Of a DNA stretch of 64,000 nt, positions 24,053 to 32,315 are shown piece after piece. The position numbers and the translations under genes are program-made. The notes beneath the pieces were generated by a model, which did no database searches, was not told where the DNA came from, and worked only from the letters and a program-made list of their open reading frames with translations. This stretch comes from Aldehydirespirator sp965204875 (GTDB lineage Bacteria > Actinomycetota > Acidimicrobiia > Acidimicrobiales > Aldehydirespiratoraceae): the NCBI GenBank assembly GCA_965204875.1, contig OZ242020.1:682001-746000 (forward strand), in the 5' to 3' direction. Numbering within the stretch: the first letter of the stretch is position 1; every line of letters begins with the position of its first letter.

Positions 24053-25792
24053 CTAATGGCCGATCATGCCGGCGGCGTGCAGGCGGTTGACGGTGCTGAC
24101 CACGGCACGGAACGAGGCCGACACGATCGACTCGTGCAGGCCCACGCCCCAGGTGGTGTCGCGGTCACCGGTGTCCACCTCGACGTAGGCGGCGGCCGTG
24201 GCGTCGCTGCCCGCCCCGATGGCGTGCTCGCAGTAGTCCACGACCTTGCCGGCGAACAGCCCGGCCGCCTGCAGAGCCGCCACGAAGGCGTCGATGGGGC
24301 CGTTGCCCGAGCCCTCCACGACCCGCTCGGCACCGTCGACGCGCACCCGGGCCTCCACGTCGGTGCGGTGCTCGCCGAGCGTGTCGGTGGTGGCACGGTG
24401 GCCGATCAACTCGATCCAGGGCCGCTCGGGCTCCACGTAGGACGCCATGAAGCGGCGATGGATCTCATAGGAGGTGATCTCGGTGCCGGTGTCCTCGGTG
24501 ACGGTCTGGATCTGCTTGGAGAAGTCCACCTGGAGTCCCCTCGGCAGGTCGAGGCCGTACTCGTGCAGCAGCACGTAGGCGATCCCGCCCTTGCCGGACT
24601 GGCTGTTCACACGCACGACGGCCTCGTAGCTGCGCCCGAGGTGGCGCGGGTCGATGGGCAGGTAGGGAACGTCCCACAGGTCGTAGTCGCCGGTCAGCGG
24701 CTCGCCCGGCGCCACGTCGTAGAGCGCGGCCATGCCCTTCTTGATGGCGTCCTGGTGGCTGCCGGAGAACGCCGTGTACACGAGGTCGCCCACGTAGGGA
24801 TGCCGCTCCGGCACCTTCATGCGGTTGGCGTACTCGAAGACCCGCCGGGCCTCGGTGATGTCGCTGACGTCGAGCTCGGGGTCCACGCCCTGGGTGAACA
24901 GGTTGAGCGCGATCGTGACCACGTCCACGTTGCCGGTGCGCTCGCCGTTGCCGAACAGGGTGCCCTCCACACGGTCGGCGCCGGCCATGATGCCGAACTC
25001 CGCCGCGGCCACGGCCGTGCCCCGATCGTTGTGGGGGTGCAGCGACAGCACTATCGAGTCGCGGTCGCGGATGTCGCGGTGGAAGCGCTCGATCATGTCG
25101 CCGTAGAGGTTGGCCGAGGACATCTCGACCGTGGCCGGCAGGTTGAGGATCAGCGGCCAGTCCGGTGTGGGGCCGATCACGTCCATGACCGCCTCGCACA
25201 CCTCGACGGTGAAGTCGGGCTCGGTGCCCGTGTAGCTCTCGGGCGAGTACTCGAAGCGGATGCCGCCGCCGCCGGCGGAGCGCCGGGCCGCGTCAAGGTT
25301 GCGCATGCACCGCTGAGCGCCGTCGACGGCGATGGCGACGATCCCGGCGCGGTCGGTGCGGAACACCACCCGGCGCTGGGTGACCGAGGTCGAGTTGTAG
25401 AGGTGCACGATGGCTCGGGGCGCGCCGGCGACCGCCTCGAAGGTGCGGTCGATCAGCTCGTCGCGGGCCTGCGTGAGCACCTGGATGGTCACATCGTCGG
25501 GGATCAGCTCCTCTTCGATGAGCTTGCGGCAGAAGTCGAAGTCGGGCTGGGAGGCGGCGGGGAAGCCCACCTCGATCTCCTTGAAGCCCATGTCCACGAG
25601 ATGGTCGTACATGCGCTGCTTGCGGGCGATGTCCATGGGGTCGACGAGGGCCTGGTTGCCGTCGCGCAGGTCGACCGAGCACCACAGCGGTGCGGTGGTG
25701 ATGCGCCGGTCGGGCCAGGTGCGATCGGCGAGATCGACCGCCGGGTAGGGGCGGTACTTGGTGAACGGCATCGGGCTGCGTGTGTCGGTCAT
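24053..25792 (-). CDS. leuA: 2-isopropylmalate synthase
   Basis: First committed step of leucine synthesis: 2-oxoisovalerate + acetyl-CoA to 2-isopropylmalate. The 579-residue protein has the actinobacterial layout. An N-terminal extension (KYRPYPAVDLADRTWPDRRI) precedes a TIM barrel with CSVDLRDGNQALVDPM (metal-binding Asp), IEVGFPAASQPDFDF, SLHPHNDRGTAVAAAE (His ligands) and GNGERTGNVDV. A C-terminal regulatory domain (HRATTDTLGEHRTDVEARV; GNGPIDAFVAAL) provides leucine feedback inhibition. A GAGG ribosome site lies just upstream of ATG 25792. The 5' region carries a leucine-rich leader peptide and hairpins, so expression is probably attenuated by leucyl-tRNA supply. Confidence 0.97.
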   Translation of the reverse strand: MTDTRSPMPFTKYRPYPAVDLADRTWPDRRITTAPLWCSVDLRDGNQALVDPMDIARKQRMYDHLVDMGFKEIEVGFPAASQPDFDFCRKLIEEELIPDDVTIQVLTQARDELIDRTFEAVAGAPRAIVHLYNSTSVTQRRVVFRTDRAGIVAIAVDGAQRCMRNLDAARRSAGGGGIRFEYSPESYTGTEPDFTVEVCEAVMDVIGPTPDWPLILNLPATVEMSSANLYGDMIERFHRDIRDRDSIVLSLHPHNDRGTAVAAAEFGIMAGADRVEGTLFGNGERTGNVDVVTIALNLFTQGVDPELDVSDITEARRVFEYANRMKVPERHPYVGDLVYTAFSGSHQDAIKKGMAALYDVAPGEPLTGDYDLWDVPYLPIDPRHLGRSYEAVVRVNSQSGKGGIAYVLLHEYGLDLPRGLQVDFSKQIQTVTEDTGTEITSYEIHRRFMASYVEPERPWIELIGHRATTDTLGEHRTDVEARVRVDGAERVVEGSGNGPIDAFVAALQAAGLFAGKVVDYCEHAIGAGSDATAAAYVEVDTGDRDTTWGVGLHESIVSASFRAVVSTVNRLHAAGMIGH

Positions 25793-25876
25793 CTTGGTTC
25801 CTCTTGGTTTCTAGGGATTGCGATGGGCTGATGGGACGGGACCGCCGGGGCGGGAAAACCGTGCCCTGAACGCACA

Positions 25877-25974
25877 AATCCCCCCGGCCCGGTGGGAACG
25901 AGGGGATTCGGCGAGCACCGGTATGTGGCGCTCGCCTACATGAGGAGCAGGAGCAGGCCGGCGGGGGTGGTCAC
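25877..25974 (-). promoter_or_regulatory. leuL: leuA attenuator: leucine leader peptide plus hairpins
   Basis: On the minus strand a short ORF at 25974-25936 reads M(GTG)-T-T-P-A-G-L-L-L-L-L-M-stop, with five consecutive leucine codons. Just downstream, 25936-25910 forms a hairpin (GGCGAGC/GCTCGCC, 13-base loop) whose first base is the last base of the stop codon. A second hairpin at 25908-25877 (AATCCCC/GGGGATT) ends in a short T-run, as expected for a terminator. leuA starts 85 bp further on. This is the classical layout for ribosome-mediated attenuation. The frame stays open upstream of the GTG, so the leader could be longer. Confidence 0.8.
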
Positions 25975-26111
25975 GGCAGCGAGGATAGCCGCAAGGCGAG
26001 GCGCCCTCAAACATCTTCCGGCAACACCAGTAATCCAAGATCCCAGTGCCGCGTGAGCGGACCCTCGAACATCTTGCCGCGAAGGGTGCGTTTCGCGGCG
26101 CGCTTCGCGCC

Positions 26112-26981
26112 ATGCTTGGGGCTGTGAGCTTCCTCGTCTGGGAGTCGACGCTGCCGGAGCTGCAGTCGCCCATGCTGGTGACCGCCTTCAAGGGATGGTT
26201 CGACATGGGCGGCGCCGCGACCGGCGCGCTCGAGTGGCTGAGCGAGCACAACGAGTCCTCAAGGATCGCCCAGATCGACCCGGATGAGTTCTTCGACTTC
26301 AGCCAGCTGAGGCCGCAGGTACAACTGCGCGACGGCCGCCGCGAGATCTCCTGGCCGACCAACGAGGTCTACGCCCTGCGCTCGCGGGACTCCGAGCGCG
26401 ACCTGGTGATGGTGGTGGGCAGCGAGCCCCATCTGCGCTGGCGCGCCTTCGCCGACACCATCGTCGAGCTTGCCACGAGCTGTGAGGCGTCCATCCTGCT
26501 GACCGTGGGCTCACACATCGCCGACATCCCCCACACGCGTCCCTTCGTGGTGGCCGGCTCCACCGCCGACGCCGCGCTCGCGAAGTCGTGGAGGCTCGAC
26601 AGCCCGAGCTATGAGGGGCCGACCGGCGTGGTGGGGGTGCTGCACGAGCGCTTCGAGAGTCTCGATGTGCCCGCCGTGTCGCTGCGCGTCGCCGTGCCGC
26701 ACTACGTCTCGGGCGCTCCCAACCCGAAGGGCTCGCGCGCCCTCCTGGAGCGCCTCGAGCGGGTCACGGGTCTGCCCACCGGCTGGGCCGATCTGGACCG
26801 GGCAGCCGAGGAATGGGAGGAGCGGGTCAACGAGGCGATGCGCTCCGACGACGATGTCGTCAACTACGTGCGCAATCTGGAGGTGCGGGCGGACGCGCGG
26901 GCCGAGCAGAGCGTGCCCAGCCCCGATGACCTGGGCGCCGAGTTCGAGCTCTTCCTGCGCCGCCAGGGGGAGTCCGACTGA
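26112..26981 (+). CDS. PAC2 family protein (proteasome assembly chaperone-like)
   Basis: A 289-residue PAC2-fold protein. Its start region, VSFLVWESTLPELQSPMLVT then AFKGWFDMGGAATGALEWL, is the actinobacterial PAC2 signature. FDFSQLRPQVQLRDGRREI, LVMVVGSEPHLRWRAFAD and VTGLPTGWADLD follow, with a helical tail rich in Asp/Glu. In bacteria with a proteasome these proteins may help core-particle assembly; no proteasome gene is visible here, so the role is uncertain. ATG 26112 or GTG 26124 are both plausible starts. The following cupin gene starts one base after this stop, so the two are co-transcribed. Confidence 0.88.
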   Translation: MLGAVSFLVWESTLPELQSPMLVTAFKGWFDMGGAATGALEWLSEHNESSRIAQIDPDEFFDFSQLRPQVQLRDGRREISWPTNEVYALRSRDSERDLVMVVGSEPHLRWRAFADTIVELATSCEASILLTVGSHIADIPHTRPFVVAGSTADAALAKSWRLDSPSYEGPTGVVGVLHERFESLDVPAVSLRVAVPHYVSGAPNPKGSRALLERLERVTGLPTGWADLDRAAEEWEERVNEAMRSDDDVVNYVRNLEVRADARAEQSVPSPDDLGAEFELFLRRQGESD

Positions 26982-26982
26982 C

Positions 26983-27444
26983 ATGGAACCCGGGGCGGTG
27001 CCCGCGGCCGTACATCGCGGCGACGAGGAGCTGCCGTGGGCGGATGCCGGCGGCGGTGTCGAGCTGAAGGTGGCGATGGTGCGCGCCGATGAGGGGCTCT
27101 GGATCGTCCGCAACCGCTTCGCTCCGGGCGTGGTGGTGCAGACCCACCGCCATACCGGCCCCGTGTACGCCCACACGCTGGGCGGATCCTGGAAGTACGC
27201 CGAGTATCCGGAGGTCAACCGGGCGGGTTCGTTCCTGTTCGAGCCCGCAGGCAGCGTCCACACGCTCACCGTGCCCGAGAGCAACACCGAACCGACCGAC
27301 GTGTGGTTCCAGATCCACGGCGTGAACCTCAACCTCGCGGCCGACGGCAGCGTCGAGTCGGTGACCGACGGCGCGGGCGTGCTCGCCGCCTACCTGGCCC
27401 TGTGCGAGGCCCAGGGACTGCCCCGCCCCAACGTCGTGACCTGA
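26983..27444 (+). CDS. Cupin-domain protein (2,4'-dihydroxyacetophenone dioxygenase-like)
   Basis: A 153-residue single cupin. Metal ligands are visible in VVVQTHRHTGPVYAHTLGGS (motif 1 His residues) and SFLFEPAGSVHTLTVPE (motif 2 His). The wording HTGPVYAHTLGGSWKYAEYP matches the DAD-like dioxygenase group, which cleaves a C-C bond of hydroxylated aromatic ketones using iron. Many relatives are uncharacterised, so the substrate is open. It follows the PAC2 gene with one intervening base. Its last codons are part of a 17-bp tandem repeat. Confidence 0.82.
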   Translation: MEPGAVPAAVHRGDEELPWADAGGGVELKVAMVRADEGLWIVRNRFAPGVVVQTHRHTGPVYAHTLGGSWKYAEYPEVNRAGSFLFEPAGSVHTLTVPESNTEPTDVWFQIHGVNLNLAADGSVESVTDGAGVLAAYLALCEAQGLPRPNVVT

Positions 27445-27484
27445 CCCAAGGCGTGACCTGACCCAAGGCGTGACCTGACCCCAG
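27435..27484. repeat. 17-bp tandem repeat carrying the cupin stop codon
   Basis: Almost three copies of CGTGACCTGACCCAAGG (27435-27451, 27452-27468, 27469-27484). The first copy contains the cupin stop (TGA 27442-27444). The others are spare copies in the intergenic region. Confidence 0.95.
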
Positions 27485-27512
27485 CGTCGCAAGGGCGACC
27501 CCGGCTCGCGGG

Positions 27513-27589
27513 GGCGCTTACAAGCCGGTCGGACGGTGGATCGCGCCAACCAATCACCCACCCCGGCGCGCCGCGGCGCTTACAAGCCG
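27513..27589. repeat. Duplicated 3' terminus of the SDR gene
   Basis: GGCGCTTACAAGCCG occurs at 27513-27527 and 27575-27589 (62-bp offset), with similar G/C-rich flanks. The right copy contains the SDR stop codon (27580-27582). The left copy lies beyond it, toward the cupin gene. Confidence 0.75.
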
Positions 27590-28383
27590 AACGTCCCGTC
27601 GAGGCGGGTCTTCCAGTTGCCGGAGGCCACGGTGCCGCCGTCCACGGGGATGGAGGCACCGTTGACGAAGCCGGCCATGTCCGAGGCCAGGAACACGATG
27701 ACCGCTGCGCACTCGCCGGCGTCACCCATGCGGCGCAGCGGCGTGGGATGCAGGCCGCCGAGCATGTTGGGGGCACCCTCGGACAGCGCCTTGTCGCCGG
27801 GTGTGGGAATCATGTCCGGCGCCACGCAGTTGACCCGAATGCCGCGGTGCCCGTACTCGAGAGCCAGCGTCTTGGTGAACTGCGTCACCGCCGCCTTCAT
27901 GGCAGCGTACACCCCGAAGCCCGGAGCGGCGTGGTAGGCCTCCACCGACGTCACGTTGACGATCGACCCGCCGTCGGCCATGAGCGGCACACCGTGGCGC
28001 ACACAGTTGGTCACGGTGGCGAAGTTCTCACGGATCAGCGCCTGCTCGCCGTTGGGCGACACATCGGCGAAGGCGGACTGGAAGGTGCCGCCGGCGTTGT
28101 TGACGAGTATGTCGATGGGGCCCAGCTCGGCGTGCGCCTGCCGCAGGAACGAGGCCACCGCCTCGCCATCGCGCCCGTCGAGCACGGCGGACACGCAGCG
28201 CCTGCCCTCGGTCTCTATGCGTGCCGCCACCCCGGGCAGTAGCTCGGCGTCGGTGTCGAAGACGGCCAGGTCGGCCCCGAAGCGGGCCAGGGCCTCAGCC
28301 GTGGCCGCGCCGATGCCCCGGGCCGCTCCGGTGACGACGGCGACCCGTCCGCTGAGCAGGATGCTGGAGGGCGTGAGGCTCAT
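27580..28383 (-). CDS. SDR family oxidoreductase
   Basis: A classical 267-residue SDR from ATG 28383. Cofactor loop VVTGAARGIGAATAEALAR, VFDTDAELLPG, LVNNAGGTFQSAF, catalytic SIVNVTSVEAYHAAPGFGVY with the AMK of YxxxK immediately after, and GIRVNCVAPDMIPTPGDKAL. The end is FVNGASIPVDGGTVASGNW. NAD(P)-dependent reduction of an unknown ketone/alcohol is expected. The reading frame remains open upstream to 28521 but that part lacks SDR features. It is divergent from the enoyl-CoA hydratase at 28598 and convergent with the cupin. Confidence 0.92.
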   Translation of the reverse strand: MSLTPSSILLSGRVAVVTGAARGIGAATAEALARFGADLAVFDTDAELLPGVAARIETEGRRCVSAVLDGRDGEAVASFLRQAHAELGPIDILVNNAGGTFQSAFADVSPNGEQALIRENFATVTNCVRHGVPLMADGGSIVNVTSVEAYHAAPGFGVYAAMKAAVTQFTKTLALEYGHRGIRVNCVAPDMIPTPGDKALSEGAPNMLGGLHPTPLRRMGDAGECAAVIVFLASDMAGFVNGASIPVDGGTVASGNWKTRLDGTFGL

Positions 28384-28597
28384 GGGTTCAATCTCGCGGC
28401 CAGACCATACCGCCGCCCGCCGACTGCCGGCGGCCCCGTAGCGGCGGGGCGTTCCGGTGCTGTGCGGCGTGACCTCGCCACCCGTTGACTGGCAGCCCCC
28501 TGGCCGCAGGGTGTTCGTCACCCGCTCTGGCTCGCTGCGCTCATGCCGCCGCCCGCCGGGGCTATGGTGAGCCGCCCGCTACAGGAAGGCGCTGCGC

Positions 28598-29374
28598 ATG
28601 GGAGAGCTTGTTCGGGTCGAGATCGGCGCCGGCGTGGCCACGATCCGCATCGACCGGCCCAAGATGAACGCCCTCAACCTCGCTTTGGTGGCGGAGCTGA
28701 TCGAGTCGGCCCAGGCCATCGCCGCCAACGACGAGGTTCGGGCCGCGGTGGTGTGGGGCGGGCCCAGGATCTTCGCGGCAGGCGCCGACATAGGCGGCTT
28801 CACCGGCCTCGACCCGGCGGGCGCCCGGGAGCTGTCGCGCCGCTTCAACGACGCCTTCCTGGCGGTGGAGAACATGCCCCAGATCACGGTGTCGGCCGTG
28901 AACGGCTATGCGCTCGGCGGGGGAATGGAACTGGCCATGGCCACCGACTTCCGTGTGGCTGCCGATGACGCCGTCTTCGGCCAGCCCGAGATCCGTCTCG
29001 GCATCATCCCCGGCGGCGGGGGCACGCAGCGCCTGCCCAGGCTCGTGGGGGTCACCAAGGCCAAGGAGATCATCTACACCGGTCGCAACGTGGCCGCCTC
29101 CGAGGCGCTCGAGATCGGCCTGGTGTCGTCCGTGCATCCCGCGGCAGAGACCTACGACGCCGCTGTCGAGCTTGCCGCGGGGTACGCGGCCGGGCCGGCG
29201 GCGCTGCGGATGGCCAAGCAGGCTGTGATGGACGGCCTGGCGCTGTCCCTCGAAGACGCGGTCGCCTGCGAGGTGGACCGTTTCGGTGACTGTTTCGCCA
29301 CCGAGGACGCGGCGCTGGGCGTGGCCAGCTTCATCGAGAAGGGCCCCGGCAAGGCGACATTCACCGGCCGCTAG
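28598..29374 (+). CDS. echA: Enoyl-CoA hydratase
   Basis: A 258-residue crotonase that hydrates trans-2-enoyl-CoA in beta-oxidation. Family features are ATIRIDRPKMNALNLALVAE, the oxyanion loop IFAAGADIGGFTG, VNGYALGGGMELAMATDFR with the first catalytic Glu, and FGQPEIRLGIIPGGGGTQRL with the second. The C-terminal GLALSLEDAVACEVDRF and KGPGKATFTGR are standard. Both catalytic Glu are present, unlike the paralogue at 22024-22803. A partial copy of its 3' end follows. Confidence 0.95.
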   Translation: MGELVRVEIGAGVATIRIDRPKMNALNLALVAELIESAQAIAANDEVRAAVVWGGPRIFAAGADIGGFTGLDPAGARELSRRFNDAFLAVENMPQITVSAVNGYALGGGMELAMATDFRVAADDAVFGQPEIRLGIIPGGGGTQRLPRLVGVTKAKEIIYTGRNVAASEALEIGLVSSVHPAAETYDAAVELAAGYAAGPAALRMAKQAVMDGLALSLEDAVACEVDRFGDCFATEDAALGVASFIEKGPGKATFTGR

Positions 29375-29440
29375 ACCACCGGCGCAGGTCTTGGAGCGGC
29401 GTAGCGCGGCCCCCGCAAGGCGACATTCACCGCCCGCTGA
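29342..29440. repeat. Duplicated 3' end of the enoyl-CoA hydratase gene
   Basis: 33-bp segments at 29342-29374 and 29408-29440 (offset 66 bp, 29 of 33 identical) both read GGCCCC-GCAAGGCGACATTCACC and both end in a stop (TAG, then TGA). The second copy keeps the same frame relative to the gene, separated from it by the stop and 33 bp of spacer. Confidence 0.95.
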
Positions 29441-29450
29441 GCCGTGCCGG

Positions 29451-30239
29451 CTAGGAGACGTCCATGCGGCTGAGCCGGATGGCGGACAGCGCCAGCCCTG
29501 CGGCGACCACCACTGCAAGAACGACCACCGCGACGACGGTGGAGTTGGCCTCGTGACCCAGATCAACGTCCGCGATGCGGATCAGCAGCGAGCGGGTGTA
29601 GCGGTGCAGAGCGAAGGTGGCGGTGAAGTCCAGCCCGGCGGCGAGTCCCTCCCACAGCAGCACGTAGCCGATGCCCCACATGATCGGCTTGCGCACGAGC
29701 AGCCCCAGCAGCACGAACAGCGCCGAGTAGGCGGCGGTGCCCAGAGCCGCGGCGGCGAGGCTGCCCGCCGCGAGCTCCCCCGAGCCAGCGACGCGGTCCG
29801 CGGCCAGCCACCCGCCGAGCACGGTCGGGATCACTGCCAGCGGCAGTGCGGCGGTGGCCGCAGCGGCTGCGGCGCCCGCCACAACCGGGCTGCGGTCCAT
29901 CGGGCGCAGCCACAGGTAGACCAGGGTGCCGTCCTCGCGGGTCTCGCCCAGCACCGCCGACGCGAACACCAGCGAGACGATCGGCACCATGATGATCAAC
30001 CCGAACCCGTCGGCGTAGGCGGCAGCGTCCTCTAGCAGCACCTCAGCGGGCCGGCCGGCGTCGGCGGCGCTGCCGATCACCCAGCCGACGAGGATCATCA
30101 GCCCGCCGAGCGCCGCGAGCGCGACGAGCCTGCCCGGCGTGACGATCTGGCGCACCAGCACCCGGTAGGTGAGCGCCGTGGCCCGGAAGCGGCCGACATG
30201 GCGGCGCAGCGAGCCGGATCCGGCGGCGGGCGCGGTCAT
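29451..30239 (-). CDS. ABC-2 type transporter permease
   Basis: A 262-residue integral membrane protein with about six helices: LVALAALGGLMILVGWVIG, GLIIMVPIVSLVFASAVLG, a central Ala-rich pair (VVAGAAAAAATAALPLAVIP), LGTAAYSALFVLLGLLV, and VVAVVVLAVVVAAGLAL at the end. REDGTLVYLWLRPMDRSPV after helix 2 is typical of ABC-2 export permeases, as is the DGTL..LW pattern. It is the last gene of a four-gene ABC-2 operon and probably pairs with the ATPase encoded just upstream. A duplicated junction separates the two. Confidence 0.88.
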   Translation of the reverse strand: MTAPAAGSGSLRRHVGRFRATALTYRVLVRQIVTPGRLVALAALGGLMILVGWVIGSAADAGRPAEVLLEDAAAYADGFGLIIMVPIVSLVFASAVLGETREDGTLVYLWLRPMDRSPVVAGAAAAAATAALPLAVIPTVLGGWLAADRVAGSGELAAGSLAAAALGTAAYSALFVLLGLLVRKPIMWGIGYVLLWEGLAAGLDFTATFALHRYTRSLLIRIADVDLGHEANSTVVAVVVLAVVVAAGLALSAIRLSRMDVS

Positions 30240-30332
30240 CGCCCCTCCACCAGGTAGCCGAGGACCGCCTCGGATCCCATCGGTGACCCCGCCGAGGCGG
30301 ATGGCGCGGTCATCGCCTCTCCACCAGGTAGC
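30230..30332. repeat. Duplicated ATPase/permease junction
   Basis: 29-bp copies at 30230-30258 and 30304-30332 (28 of 29 identical). On the minus strand each contains CTGGTGGAG-GGCGATGACCGCGC, that is, an ATPase-like terminus overlapping an ATG. The ATPase uses the stop in the first-transcribed copy; the permease uses the ATG in the second. A former 4-bp overlap was probably split into a 70-bp gap. Confidence 0.9.
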
Positions 30333-31353
30333 GGAAGACGGACTCGAGATCCTCGTCCAGGGGTGAGACGCGGGCCAGGCGGGTGCCGAGCCGCTTGGCC
30401 AGCGGGGCGACCTCACGTCCGAGGCGGTCGACGTCTCGGGTGTCCACGATCAGGGTGTCGCTGCCGACGCTCACGCCGACGGCGATGCCGGACTCGACCA
30501 GGGCGGCCGCCACCTGGCGAGGCCGGTCGACGCCAATGCGGATGCGGTGCGGGCGGTCGTCCATCAGCTCGCGCAGCTCGCGGTAGTCGCCCGTGGCGGC
30601 CAGCCTGCCCTGGGCGATCACGAGTATCCGCGAGCCGAGGCGGGCCACCTCCTCGAGCACATGGCTGGACACCAGCACGCAGCGGCCCTCGTCGCCGAGG
30701 CCGTGGAACAGCTCGATCATGCGGCGGCGCTGCACGGGGTCGAGTCCCGTCAGGGGCTCGTCGAGGATGAGCACCTCCGGGTCGTGCACCAGGGCCGCGG
30801 CCAGCTTCACCCGCTGGCGCATGCCCTTGGAGAATCCCGATACCGGCCTTGAGTCGTCAGGATCCAGCTCGACGACTCCCAGCGCCCGCCGGGCCGCGCC
30901 GTGCGGGTCGGGAACGGCCTCGGTGGCCGCAGCGGTCTTGACGAACTGCAGGGCGTTCAGCCGGTCGAACAGGCCGTCCTGCTGGGGCACCAGGCCGATG
31001 CGGCCCCGAACTCGGCGGTCGCGGCGGGCATCCGCGCCCAGCACCCGCACCGTCCCCTTGGTGGGCATCGTCAACCCGCACATGACCCTGAAGAGGGTGG
31101 ACTTGCCCGCACCGTTGGGGCCGAGCAGCGCGGTGACGCCGGCCCGCACCGAGAAGCTCACATCGGAGACGGCCACCACGTCGCCGAACACTTTCGACAC
31201 GCCTTGAAGCTCGACCATGGCCGAGCCGCTCGCCGGCGGAGCCGGTCGAGTCGCAGGCTCTCGCGGGAGCCTCAGCGGTGGCGATGGCACCGGATCCGGG
31301 GGTTTCGGCTTCCCGGAACGGCGTCCGGAGGAACCAGCCGGAGGGCCGTTCAT
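30310..31353 (-). CDS. ABC transporter ATP-binding protein
   Basis: A 347-residue ATPase. A Pro/Gly-rich N-terminal leader (~44 aa) precedes the nucleotide-binding domain: Walker A LLGPNGAGKSTLF, Q-loop GLVPQQDGLFD, signature GFSKGMRQRVKLAAAL, Walker B VLILDEPLTGLDP, and switch His in VLVSSHVLEE. An additional C-terminal ~90-residue domain (RIRIGVDRPRQVAAALVESG) is typical of ABC-2 exporters. The ATG overlaps the upstream permease stop (ATGA). It likely energises the permease at 29451-30239; the exported substrate is unknown. Confidence 0.93.
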   Translation of the reverse strand: MNGPPAGSSGRRSGKPKPPDPVPSPPLRLPREPATRPAPPASGSAMVELQGVSKVFGDVVAVSDVSFSVRAGVTALLGPNGAGKSTLFRVMCGLTMPTKGTVRVLGADARRDRRVRGRIGLVPQQDGLFDRLNALQFVKTAAATEAVPDPHGAARRALGVVELDPDDSRPVSGFSKGMRQRVKLAAALVHDPEVLILDEPLTGLDPVQRRRMIELFHGLGDEGRCVLVSSHVLEEVARLGSRILVIAQGRLAATGDYRELRELMDDRPHRIRIGVDRPRQVAAALVESGIAVGVSVGSDTLIVDTRDVDRLGREVAPLAKRLGTRLARVSPLDEDLESVFRYLVERR

Positions 31354-32315
31354 CGGCTCAGGGCCAGTCGCCGGTAGCGCCACCAGACGACGCCCGCGCC
31401 CGCAGCGACCCAGGCAAGGTTGGCGGCTACAACGAAGGGGGTCGATAGCTGGGCCCTCCGGTAGCCCCCCACGAACTCATCGCCGACTGGAGCGTCCGGC
31501 ACCGGCGCCGCGTAGATCCTCTGCTTGAGCTCATCGGAGATCCCTCCGAGGTCGAAGACATAGAGTTGCTCGCTCATGTCTGAGACCTCGACCAGCACCG
31601 TCGTCAGGATGCCGCCGCCCCACAGCAGCAGGATGACGCCGACGGAGGCGAAGGCCCGGCGGTCGGTGAGGCTGGCGGCGGCGAGGCTGGCGGCGGCGAA
31701 GGCGGCGGAGATGGCCGCACCGGAGGCGATGATGCGTGCGAAGATCTTGAGCCACTCGATCAGCCCGTCGGGGCCGGAGCCCTCGAGCGTGTAGGCGAGC
31801 AGCAGGAACAGCACCGGCCCCACGGTGATGACGGCGAGGGTGAGAACCACCGCCAGCGCCTTGGAGGTGAGGTAGCTCCACCGCTGCAGCGGGGTGGCCA
31901 GGTAGAGCGGCAGCATCCCGTTGCGGCGGTCGGCCACGAGAATGTCGGGCACGACGATGCCGCAGTAGAAGAGCAGGGCGGCGCTGATGAAGCCGTAGTA
32001 CTCGTGGTAGTCGGGCAGGATCTCATCGGTGATGAGGTCGACGTCGAGCACGACCGCGATGCCCACGAAGACCACGGCGGGCACCAGCGCGATGACCACG
32101 GCCAGCCACGGCAGGATCTTGTGGCGGGCGGCGCGGCCGAGACCGAGCGTGTGTCGCATCGAGTAGCGGACGATCGAGCGCATGGCCCCGGGCAGCCCCG
32201 TGCGCGGCCCGTCATAGGAGCGGTAGCCCCTGTCGATGATCTGAGCGGCGTCACGGTCCGCCGGGACAGCGTTCGCCGCCGGTGCCGGTCTCGGTGCGTC
32301 ACTCATGGAACTCAC
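31350..32315 (-). CDS. ABC-2 type transporter permease
   Basis: A 321-residue membrane protein with an N-terminal cytoplasmic segment (IIDRGYRSYDGPRTGLPGAM) and about six helices: ILPWLAVVIALVPAVVFVGI, YGFISAALLFYCGIVVPDIL, VVLTLAVITVGPVLFLLLAY, an Ala-rich helix, ASVGVILLLWGGGILTTVL, and TPFVVAANLAWVAAGAGVVW. VADRRNGMLPLYLATPLQRW is the ABC-2 coupling-helix region. GTG 32315 overlaps the preceding ATPase by 4 bp (ATG 32306 is an alternative). It is the second gene of the four-gene operon. Confidence 0.9.
   Translation of the reverse strand: MSSMSDAPRPAPAANAVPADRDAAQIIDRGYRSYDGPRTGLPGAMRSIVRYSMRHTLGLGRAARHKILPWLAVVIALVPAVVFVGIAVVLDVDLITDEILPDYHEYYGFISAALLFYCGIVVPDILVADRRNGMLPLYLATPLQRWSYLTSKALAVVLTLAVITVGPVLFLLLAYTLEGSGPDGLIEWLKIFARIIASGAAISAAFAAASLAAASLTDRRAFASVGVILLLWGGGILTTVLVEVSDMSEQLYVFDLGGISDELKQRIYAAPVPDAPVGDEFVGGYRRAQLSTPFVVAANLAWVAAGAGVVWWRYRRLALSR

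Noticed and set aside
23981..25831. Plus-strand ORF of 616 codons opposite leuA
   Set aside because: Shadow; leuA on the minus strand is full length with all motifs.
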